A stretch of 5,444 bases of DNA from an uncultured Collinsella sp. (GTDB taxonomy: Bacteria > Actinomycetota > Coriobacteriia > Coriobacteriales > Coriobacteriaceae). A model generated the notes under the pieces. The model was not told the origin of the DNA, did not search any database, and worked only from the letters and a program-made list of their open reading frames with translations. The stretch lies in the NCBI GenBank assembly GCA_900552425.1, contig URZR01000130.1, forward strand, positions 1 through 5,444, written 5' to 3'. A program made the position numbers and the translations under genes. This document shows positions 1 through 5,444 of the stretch, one piece after another (position 1 is the first letter of the stretch; every line of letters starts with the position of its first letter).

Positions 1-25
1 GTTCCGTCAACGCCACGTTGTCGCG

Positions 26-2215
26 CTAAATCAATTTGGTCGACTCCAGCTTTTCGATGATCCAGTCGTTGGCCTTGATGACCGGGCGGCGGAAGACGAC
101 GCCCAGGCCCAGCGACGGAATCAGATAGCTCGCCAAGATACCCAGCTCAACCCAGTACTCCATATGGTAGGCGCCAGCCATGGCGGCGTGCATGGCGTTG
201 ATGCCGTGGGTAAACGGCAGGAACGGGTAGATCGCCTGGAACACGGGGCCGGTCATCTCGATGGGGAACGTACCGCCTGAACCGCCGACCTGCATGACCA
301 ACAGCACGACAGCGAGCGCCTTGCCGATATCGCCAAACGAAACCGTGAGCGTGTAGACGATATTGGAGAACACGAGACTCGCGACCCAACCCGCCAGCAC
401 AAATTGCAGCGGGTTGTCGCACTGAATGCCAAAGAACAGGATGTCGCCCGCGCACACGAGTGTCGCCTGCAGCAGGGCCAGACCTCCAAAGAACAGGTAG
501 CGGCCCAGGTAGATCTCGTGCAGGCGCACGGGGATCAGCTCGTTGATGAGCTCGTCGTCGACCGAGACCTTCATCATGGCCGCCAGTACGATCGAGCCGA
601 CCCAGAGCGACAGAATCGTATAGAACGGCGCCATGGCCGAACCGTAGTTGCGGATCGGATAGACCGGCTTGCGGTCGAGCGCAACGGGGCCGGAAAGCGA
701 CACGGCCAGGCCCTCGGGGTCGTTGCCGATCATCGTCTTGATCGTCGCCAGGTCACCCGACATCAGGGCGCCGTCGAGCTCGTCCTTGAACGCGCTGATC
801 TTGTCCGACGCCTCGCCCAGCTGATCGGAAGCCTTGTTGACCAGCTTTGCGGCCTTGGAGAGACCCTTTGCCAGCGAACCGGATGCGTCGGTCAGGCCGG
901 CAACAGCGCTATCCAGGTCGCCCGAGATGCCGTCGAGCGAATCCAGAACGCCCGAAATAGTTTTCTTGAGCTCCTTGGCCTTGACCGAGAACGTGGAATC
1001 GTAGTCGGACTTAGCGCCCGAGATGCCCGCCTTGGCATCGGCGATGGCCTGGTCGACCTCGGCACGCGTGCTGTTGACCTCTGCCATGCTGTCGGAAAGG
1101 GACTTTGCGGTTGCCCTCAGGTCGTTGGCATTGTTACGATACTCCGTCGCGATCCTGCCCAGCGATGTAGCCACAGACTTGAGGCTGTCCTGGAGCTTTT
1201 CGTCACTCACCTGATCGGCAAAGCTGCGGAGCTGGTCGGCCGTGTCGTCGATTTCCTTGGCGCGCGATTCGAGTGCCGACGCGGCTTCGTTGAGCTGGGT
1301 CACCGTAACGTTGACATGCTGGTTTGCGGCGTCGAAAGCCTTCGCGAGCTCGGCGGACACGTTGTCGAACGAGCCCGCACTTCCGTCAATCGCGGCGTTG
1401 ATGGCGTCGTTGGCGGCCTTGAGTGCTTCCTTGGAATCACTAATGCCGCTCTCGGCGTGCTCCATCAACTGCTTGGTAGATTCATCGACCTTACCCGTCT
1501 GCTGGAGCATACCGCTCGCCGACGTCAACGAATCGGAGGTCGAGCTCAAAATGCCCGCCAGCGAAGTCGCGTTGGCTTGAACGTCCTGCAGGTCCTCGAC
1601 CGAATCGCCCAGTGTCGAGGACAGGTTGGCGATAAAGCTGCTGACCTGATCGGTGCTCATGTAATCGAGCAGGCTGGACACGGTCTTAAGGCCGATGGTC
1701 GTGATGGTCTTGGTAAAGGTCTCATTCACCTGGCTCTGGACGGCGCTCGAACCCTTTTCGGTCACGATCTGGGCGATGGCGTTAGCCTTCTGGTTTTCGT
1801 AGAACTCGATGTCGGCGTGCTTCACGTTGGTCGAGAAAAGCGTCATCATGTCGGCGCTAAACGTCTTGGGGATAACGACGGCGGCATAGTATGTGCCCGA
1901 CTTAACGCCCTCAATCGCCTTATCGCGGTCGTTGAGGACAACCCAGTCAAAGTTCTCGTTACCGCGCAGGGTCGCCGTCACGTTTTCGCCCACGTTGATC
2001 TCGACGGGAATCAGGTCGCTCTCGTAGCCCTCATCGGTGTTGACCACTGCAATCTTAAGGTTGCCGGTATTGCCGTACGGATCCCAGCTGCCGGCGATGT
2101 TAAACCACGCGTACAGGCACGGCACGATAATGAGGCCCATCACGACGACCATGCCGATCACGGAGCGAGACACGTTTTGGACATCACGCTTAAACAGGTG
2201 CAGGATGTTCTTCAT
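26..2215 (-). CDS. YhgE/Pip family membrane protein (second gene of tandem pair)
   Basis: 729-residue envelope protein, recognised by family architecture. A short cytoplasmic N-terminus with the FKRD motif (residues 8-11) precedes membrane helix 1 (about 19-40). The family signature WDPYGNT follows (44-50), then an N-terminal extracytoplasmic domain (about 51-165) with the motif SGTYYAAVVIPKTFS (106-120). Residues about 165-490 are rich in Ala, Ser, Asp and Leu with coiled-coil-like spacing. The C-terminal ABC-2-like domain begins near 510 and has predicted helices at about 527-548, 571-596, 602-622, 632-650 and 688-708, with motifs QCDNP (598-602) and FPIEM (650-654). These match the YhgE/Pip N- and C-terminal domains (TIGR03061/TIGR03062). 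The start ATG directly abuts the stop of the upstream gene and has a strong ribosome binding site; the stop is TAG. Precise substrate or partner is unknown. Relatives include phage infection protein Pip and, more distantly, EsaA/YueB. Family assignment is firm; function is not. Confidence 0.95.
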   Translation of the reverse strand: MKNILHLFKRDVQNVSRSVIGMVVVMGLIIVPCLYAWFNIAGSWDPYGNTGNLKIAVVNTDEGYESDLIPVEINVGENVTATLRGNENFDWVVLNDRDKAIEGVKSGTYYAAVVIPKTFSADMMTLFSTNVKHADIEFYENQKANAIAQIVTEKGSSAVQSQVNETFTKTITTIGLKTVSSLLDYMSTDQVSSFIANLSSTLGDSVEDLQDVQANATSLAGILSSTSDSLTSASGMLQQTGKVDESTKQLMEHAESGISDSKEALKAANDAINAAIDGSAGSFDNVSAELAKAFDAANQHVNVTVTQLNEAASALESRAKEIDDTADQLRSFADQVSDEKLQDSLKSVATSLGRIATEYRNNANDLRATAKSLSDSMAEVNSTRAEVDQAIADAKAGISGAKSDYDSTFSVKAKELKKTISGVLDSLDGISGDLDSAVAGLTDASGSLAKGLSKAAKLVNKASDQLGEASDKISAFKDELDGALMSGDLATIKTMIGNDPEGLAVSLSGPVALDRKPVYPIRNYGSAMAPFYTILSLWVGSIVLAAMMKVSVDDELINELIPVRLHEIYLGRYLFFGGLALLQATLVCAGDILFFGIQCDNPLQFVLAGWVASLVFSNIVYTLTVSFGDIGKALAVVLLVMQVGGSGGTFPIEMTGPVFQAIYPFLPFTHGINAMHAAMAGAYHMEYWVELGILASYLIPSLGLGVVFRRPVIKANDWIIEKLESTKLI

Positions 2216-2233
2216 TTATGCCTCACCTCCTTT
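2216..2233 (-). promoter_or_regulatory. Ribosome binding site of the second gene, embedded in the end of the first
   Basis: On the minus strand AAAGGAGGTG (2233-2224) matches the 16S anti-Shine-Dalgarno sequence over ten bases and lies about 9-10 nt before the ATG at 2215. It falls within the last codons of the upstream gene (Ser-Lys-Gly-Gly-Glu-Ala-stop), and the stop TAA (2218-2216) touches the ATG. This fixes the start of the second gene and indicates one transcript with likely translational coupling. Re-initiation by terminating ribosomes is inferred from the geometry. Confidence 0.9.
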
Positions 2234-4996
2234 AGAGTGCTTGCCAAGCAGGGTGGTATCTCCATCATTTGTAGCTGTGCTGTCGCTGCCCTGAGATTTA
2301 CGATGCGCACCAATATGCGGCAGACGGCTCGTGGGCTGTTCGCTGTCCTTGGTGCCCCGCTCGCTGGCGTTGAGACCAAACATGCGACGGGCGGCAGGGA
2401 TGGCAGCCGTGTGCTCGCGCATCTCGCGGCGAAGATCCTCATCCGAAAGCGCCGAGATGCGCATCTGGGTGTTGAGGCTTGCACGGATGTACTCGATGTT
2501 GATGAGCCAGCCGCAGATGGCAATGACCGAGATAATCCAGATAACGAGCAGGATGATCTTGCCGTTATTGTCGATATCGAGCACCGTCGAAAGCACAAAG
2601 AGCAGAACCTGCACGCCTACCACGGCGGCAAAACCGCCCTTGATGTAGTACGGGTAGCGATGCTCAAACGCCACGGCATGATCGAGCAGCTCGCGACGGT
2701 ACGAATCCGAATCGAGCATGACGCGCATGGCCGTGCGCAGCGAATAGCGCTGGCGCGGTAGGTCGTTGGACTCGCAGATCATGAGGCCCGTCGTGGAAAG
2801 CTGCTTATCAAAGAGCAGGTTGAGGTTGAGCAGCAGCGGACGCAGCTGCAAGCCAATAAAGAGTGCGATGGCAAGGAACACGCCCAGGATGCACAGGTTG
2901 AACAGGTAGTTGAACGAATACATGCCACCGACGGTCTCGCGCAGCAGGTTGATGCCATAGGTGAAGGGCAGCAGCGGATGCAGCCATTGGAAGAAGCCGG
3001 GCATCATCTCGATGGGATACATGCCCGACGAGCCGGGGATCTGCACAATGACGAGGATGACGCCAATGGCTTTACCGATATGCTTAAACGTGGTGGACAG
3101 CGCATAGATGATGTTGACGTAGGTGAACGAAATAGCGATGCCGCCCAGTACAAAGAGCAGCGGATTGACGCACTGAACGCCAATGACCAGGTCGCCCACC
3201 GTAACGATAATGGCCTGGAACGCGCCCAGGATCACCAGCAGCAGCCAGCGGCCAAAGTAGCCCTGACGCGCCGTAAAGCCACCGATGCCCTCGCGGTCGA
3301 CCTCGAGTTTATAGATAGCGATGAGCACATAGCCGCCTACCCACAGCGCCAGATTGGTGTAGAAGGGCGCGATGCCCGAGCCAAAGCTCTTGACCGGATA
3401 GATTGACTTGGACGTCAGCTCAACCGGAGATGCCATGAAATCTGCCACGTCATTGACGTCGACGTCCATGAGGTCGGCTAACTCGCCCATAGACTCAGAG
3501 GTCTGCAGCGCCGCAATGTCATTGGCGGCGGTCGCGAGCTTGTCCTGAACCTTGGCAAGGGAGGCGTCGGTTTGGGACAGCGTGGTCTTTGCCTGCTTGA
3601 GCGTGGCGTCGAGCTGCGCCAGCGTGCCGCGCGCGCTCGCTATCGTGGGGGTCATACCCGACACAATGCCGGTCAAATCGCCCGAAACGGCGGCAAAGGA
3701 GTCAAGCGCGCTCGAAGCCTTCGGAAGTGCGTTCTGACCCAGATCGGTCTGAGCCTGACCGAGGCTAGCCGTACCGGTCTGAATTGCCGCGTTGAGTGCG
3801 TTGCTCGCGTTCGAGATTGCCGTAGCGTCGTTTGCCATGGCGCTCGACTGTGCAGAAAGGCCATCCTTGATGCTCTGCAGCTTCTGGTTTTGCTCGCGAA
3901 GCGAATCGATGGTCGATACAATGCGCGCGTCAATTTCCTCGGAACCTGTCGACGTGTCATTAACGAGAATCTCCAAGTGCCCGATAACGGCCTTATTGTG
4001 ATCGATCGTCGCCTGGAGAGACTCGAGCGAGTTGTCGATGCGGGTGGTCGTAGATGTGACCGTACCCGTTAGCTTGCCAATCGCAGCGTTCGCGGAGGCT
4101 GACGTCTTGGTGAGTGCAAGGCTACCTTCCGAGAGTGCCTTGGAGAGCGAGGTGATAGAGTTGCCCGCCGTGGCGCGAGCCTCGCCCAGCAGGTCGTTGC
4201 CCTGGGAGATTGCCTGCGTCAGCGACGGTGCCTGACCTTGCAAGCCGGCAAGCGCCGCATCAGCCGAGGCGATAGCGCCACTCGTCTTATCGATGGCGGC
4301 ATTCATATCGCCAATCGAATCGCGCACCTCACCCAAGGTGTCGGATGCCTCGGACACCGAACTTGTCAGCGAGTCCTGAGTCTGGGTTGCCTTGTCCTTT
4401 AAATCGATGCCGGCATCCTTGGCGATGCCCGCTACGGTCTCGCCCACCGTGGAGACAAACTCCGAGTTGATCTGCTCCTCGATGGTGTTGGCACCGGTAT
4501 CGGTGACCTTGGGCGCAATGGCGCTCTTCTTCTCATTGACGTAATAGGTGAGCTTCGGCTGATGGTAATTGCCATCGAGCATCGAGACAAGATTGTCGGA
4601 GAAGTTCTTGGGGATTACGATCGCAGCGTAGTATTCCCCGCTCTCGACACCCTCTTTGGCATCGGCAGCCGAGTCGACGAAGGTCCAGCCCAGCTGGTCG
4701 TTCTCCTTGAGTTGGTCGACCACCTTATCGCCCGCGTTGAGCTCGCCCACCAAGTCGTTTTGGGTGCCTTGATCGTTGTTGGCGATGGCGATTTTAATGC
4801 CCTGGGTATTTCCGTACGGATCCCAGTTGGCAACGATGTTGTACCAGGCATACAGCGAGGGAATGACGCACACGCCCAGGGTAACCACCAAGGCGACGGG
4901 GTTCACAAGCAGTCGCTTAATGTCGCGCTTGAATATCGCAAAGGAGACCTTTGCATCGGATAGTTTGCTGCCGAGACTCACGCTTGGACCATCCAT
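2216..4996 (-). CDS. YhgE/Pip family membrane protein with extra C-terminal two-helix extension (first gene of pair)
   Basis: 926-residue paralogue of the downstream protein. FKRD lies at residues 22-25, helix 1 at about 33-52, and the signature WDPYGNT at 58-64. The N-terminal extracytoplasmic domain runs to about 175 and contains SGEYYAAIVIPKNFS (119-133). A long Ala/Ser/Thr/Leu-rich coiled-coil-like region spans about 180-500. The ABC-2-like domain starts near 520, with helices at about 542-562, 582-604, 611-632, 641-658 and 697-717 and motifs QCVNP (608-612), YPIEMMPGF (660-668) and HPLLPFTYGIN (673-683). Unlike its partner it continues past 718 with a basic segment, two further hydrophobic helices (about 786-806 and 812-833) and a polar, Ser/Thr-rich tail ending GGEA. 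An even helix count would put both ends in the cytoplasm. The ATG at 4996 has only a weak AGG in front of it; a GTG at codon 6 is the other nearby start. Transport, secretion or wall-spanning roles are all possible; the sequence does not decide. Confidence 0.95.
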   Translation of the reverse strand: MDGPSVSLGSKLSDAKVSFAIFKRDIKRLLVNPVALVVTLGVCVIPSLYAWYNIVANWDPYGNTQGIKIAIANNDQGTQNDLVGELNAGDKVVDQLKENDQLGWTFVDSAADAKEGVESGEYYAAIVIPKNFSDNLVSMLDGNYHQPKLTYYVNEKKSAIAPKVTDTGANTIEEQINSEFVSTVGETVAGIAKDAGIDLKDKATQTQDSLTSSVSEASDTLGEVRDSIGDMNAAIDKTSGAIASADAALAGLQGQAPSLTQAISQGNDLLGEARATAGNSITSLSKALSEGSLALTKTSASANAAIGKLTGTVTSTTTRIDNSLESLQATIDHNKAVIGHLEILVNDTSTGSEEIDARIVSTIDSLREQNQKLQSIKDGLSAQSSAMANDATAISNASNALNAAIQTGTASLGQAQTDLGQNALPKASSALDSFAAVSGDLTGIVSGMTPTIASARGTLAQLDATLKQAKTTLSQTDASLAKVQDKLATAANDIAALQTSESMGELADLMDVDVNDVADFMASPVELTSKSIYPVKSFGSGIAPFYTNLALWVGGYVLIAIYKLEVDREGIGGFTARQGYFGRWLLLVILGAFQAIIVTVGDLVIGVQCVNPLLFVLGGIAISFTYVNIIYALSTTFKHIGKAIGVILVIVQIPGSSGMYPIEMMPGFFQWLHPLLPFTYGINLLRETVGGMYSFNYLFNLCILGVFLAIALFIGLQLRPLLLNLNLLFDKQLSTTGLMICESNDLPRQRYSLRTAMRVMLDSDSYRRELLDHAVAFEHRYPYYIKGGFAAVVGVQVLLFVLSTVLDIDNNGKIILLVIWIISVIAICGWLINIEYIRASLNTQMRISALSDEDLRREMREHTAAIPAARRMFGLNASERGTKDSEQPTSRLPHIGAHRKSQGSDSTATNDGDTTLLGKHSKGGEA

Positions 4997-5027
4997 CCTG
5001 TCGTTGAATCAAATCGTACTATCAACA

Positions 5028-5069
5028 ACCATTGTACGTAGGCGCTTTAGCGTCTCGAAGCACAATGGT
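5028..5069 (-). promoter_or_regulatory. Possible leader hairpin of the operon
   Basis: An 8-bp perfect inverted repeat, accattgt (5028-5035) and acaatggt (5062-5069), encloses 26 bases containing a small nested repeat (cgc/gcg around 5043-5052). If transcription starts near 5082, this lies in the 5' leader, about 30 nt before the ATG. It could be an RNA hairpin or a protein site. There is no T tract after it on the minus strand, so it is not a standard terminator. Confidence 0.3.
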
Positions 5070-5088
5070 ATTGAGTTTTGCGGGTAGC

Positions 5089-5117
5089 AATATACTACGA
5101 AGATTAGTTAACGTACA
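5089..5117 (-). promoter_or_regulatory. Candidate promoter of the YhgE/Pip pair
   Basis: The minus strand reads TATATT at 5094-5089, five of six matches to the sigma-A -10 consensus. At 17-bp spacing the -35 position is TGTACG (5117-5112), only three of six matches and inside the GTACAGT repeat. There is no TGn extended -10. Location in the AT-rich part of the gap, about 90 bp before the start codon, supports it. The poor -35 would suit a weak or activator-dependent promoter, or the call may be wrong. Confidence 0.35.
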
Positions 5118-5127
5118 GTTGTACAGT
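5113..5127. promoter_or_regulatory. Operator-like GTACAGT repeat
   Basis: The heptamer gtacagt occurs twice (5113-5119 and 5121-5127), one base apart, and the overlap forms a 12-bp near-palindrome gtaca-gt-tgtac (5113-5124). Compact dyads of this type are typical of TetR-family operators, and some YhgE genes, such as in Bacillus subtilis, lie next to a TetR-type regulator gene (yhgD). The site overlaps the candidate -35, where a bound repressor would block transcription. No regulator gene is visible here, so this is inference. Confidence 0.35.
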
Positions 5128-5182
5128 ATCTCAAATTTCAGCAGGTCACAAAACCACAACCCGCACAAATTAGCAATCCGAA

Positions 5183-5247
5183 TAAATAGTCATTGGGGAC
5201 GTTCTTAAACGGACTAGTCAAACAAGAACGTCCCCGATGACTACTTA
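5183..5247. repeat. Long inverted repeat, REP- or MITE-like
   Basis: Arms 5183-5206 and 5224-5247 are complementary over 24 positions with one mismatch (5186/5244) and one G-T pair (5194/5236). The inner 20 bp (5187-5206/5224-5243) is unbroken apart from that wobble. The core is ggggacgttctt against aagaacgtcccc. The 17-base loop contains the perfect palindrome gactagtc (5212-5219). No run of T follows on either strand, which argues against a simple terminator. GGGGAC-type palindromes recall REP elements linked to RAYT or IS200-like transposases, but that is recalled resemblance only. No transposase gene is present. Confidence 0.65.
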
Positions 5248-5286
5248 GGGCCACGAAAGCGTCGCAGGTTGAGCATAAGTCAGCGA

Positions 5287-5384
5287 AAACGCCCCTAAGC
5301 GAGCAAGGTGACGTGAAAGAGGAGGGAAGCGTACTTTGGTACGCGACCGACGATTGAACGTCAGATTGCCGCTTAGGGGCGTTT
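5287..5384. repeat. Nested imperfect palindrome of 98 bases
   Basis: The outer arms pair perfectly for 15 bp (5287-5301 with 5370-5384; aaacgcccctaagcg). After a one-base bulge, gcaa (5303-5306) pairs with ttgc (5366-5369), then tgacgt (5309-5314) with acgtca (5358-5363). In the middle gcgtac (5329-5334) pairs with gtacgc (5339-5344) around a 4-base loop. The left internal side is a 15-base all-purine run (5315-5329). The layered pairing suits either a structured RNA or a small palindromic mobile element; the transcribed strand is unknown. Confidence 0.55.
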
Positions 5385-5398
5385 GCAGCGTCGACCGG

Positions 5399-5422
5399 TC
5401 CGCCGTTCGTTAGAACGGCGGA
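5399..5422. repeat. GC-rich hairpin, possible terminator without T tract
   Basis: A perfect 10-bp inverted repeat, tccgccgttc (5399-5408) and gaacggcgga (5413-5422), surrounds a 4-base loop (gtta). It is the most compact hairpin in the window and could end transcription of a gene lying beyond 5444. Neither strand shows a T run after the stem, so an intrinsic terminator is not supported. The palindrome gaccggtc (5393-5400) overlaps its left edge. Confidence 0.45.
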
Positions 5423-5444
5423 ACCAAGGGCGCAGCGTCGGCCC

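Larger units (their letters stand above)
4997..5444. other. Intergenic region with palindromes, no supported gene
   Basis: Neither strand has a convincing coding region here. The first 190 bases are visibly more AT-rich than the genes and hold the presumed promoter and leader of the minus-strand operon. From 5183 on, the sequence is dominated by three inverted repeats with little unstructured DNA between them; the stretch 5131-5182 shows nothing recognisable. The longest stop-free minus-strand frame ends at a TAA near 5248 and has about 55 codons without an ATG, GTG or TTG start, so it is not called. The gene beyond 5444 is unseen, so this region could also hold that gene's promoter or terminator. 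Confidence 0.75.

Noticed and set aside
1..25. Small inverted repeat caacg/cgttg (8-20) just after the stop of the second gene
   Set aside because: Only 5-bp arms with a 3-base loop and no T tract visible before the window ends; too weak to call a terminator.
404..2761. Plus-strand open frame of 785 codons antisense to both genes and across their junction
   Set aside because: It mirrors the minus-strand genes: skewed Arg/His/Gln/Val composition, no recognisable domain, no hydrophobic architecture, and full overlap with two clear family members. Long antisense frames are common opposite GC-rich genes.
2978..3406. Plus-strand open frame of 142 codons (and a similar one at 4562-4963)
   Set aside because: Both lie wholly inside the first YhgE/Pip gene in antisense and look like codon-bias shadows with no family resemblance.
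26..4996. A type VII secretion locus (EsaA-like proteins)
   Set aside because: The resemblance is at superfamily level only; no WXG100 protein, EssC-type ATPase or other secretion component is in the window, and the signature motifs fit YhgE/Pip better.
5315..5356. Plus-strand micro-ORF starting GTG near 5314 after a GTG-ACG-TGA, 14 codons to TGA at 5354-5356
   Set aside because: No upstream ribosome binding site at a sensible distance, very short, and it lies within the nested palindrome.
5248..5415. Minus-strand stop-free frame of about 55 codons through the 98-base palindrome
   Set aside because: No ATG, GTG or TTG start and no ribosome binding site; the stretch is better explained by the inverted repeats.

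Overview
The window carries two large minus-strand genes, a tightly coupled tandem pair of YhgE/Pip-family membrane proteins (926 and 729 codons), followed on the plus-strand side by 448 bases with no convincing gene. Protein style, moderately high GC, a full-length Shine-Dalgarno sequence and adjacent YhgE/Pip paralogues suggest a Gram-positive gut anaerobe of the Coriobacteriia (Collinsella-like). That placement is inferred from general resemblance and not from a marker gene.

Layout: 1-25 is downstream flank. 26-2215 (minus) is the second gene of the operon, a standard YhgE/Pip protein: one N-terminal membrane helix, a large extracytoplasmic coiled-coil region, then a five-helix ABC-2-like membrane domain. 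2216-4996 (minus) is the first gene, a paralogue with the same plan plus a C-terminal extension of about 210 residues holding two more predicted helices and a polar tail. Its stop codon touches the next start (TAAATG), and its last codons contain a near-perfect ribosome binding site for the second gene. 4997-5130 holds a possible leader hairpin, a weak promoter candidate and an operator-like GTACAGT repeat. 5183-5422 holds three separate inverted repeats: a 24-position REP/MITE-like palindrome, a 98-base nested palindrome and a GC-rich hairpin.

The two proteins are probably made in fixed ratio and may work together, for example as a heteromeric envelope complex spanning membrane and cell wall. 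The family's biochemical function is poorly defined: Pip is known from phage infection of Lactococcus, and the related YueB/EsaA proteins from SPP1 adsorption and type VII secretion. No ABC ATPase, WXG100 protein, EssC-like ATPase or TetR regulator lies in the window, so a transport or secretion role cannot be confirmed here. The least explained parts are the C-terminal extension of the first protein and the cluster of palindromes upstream of the operon.
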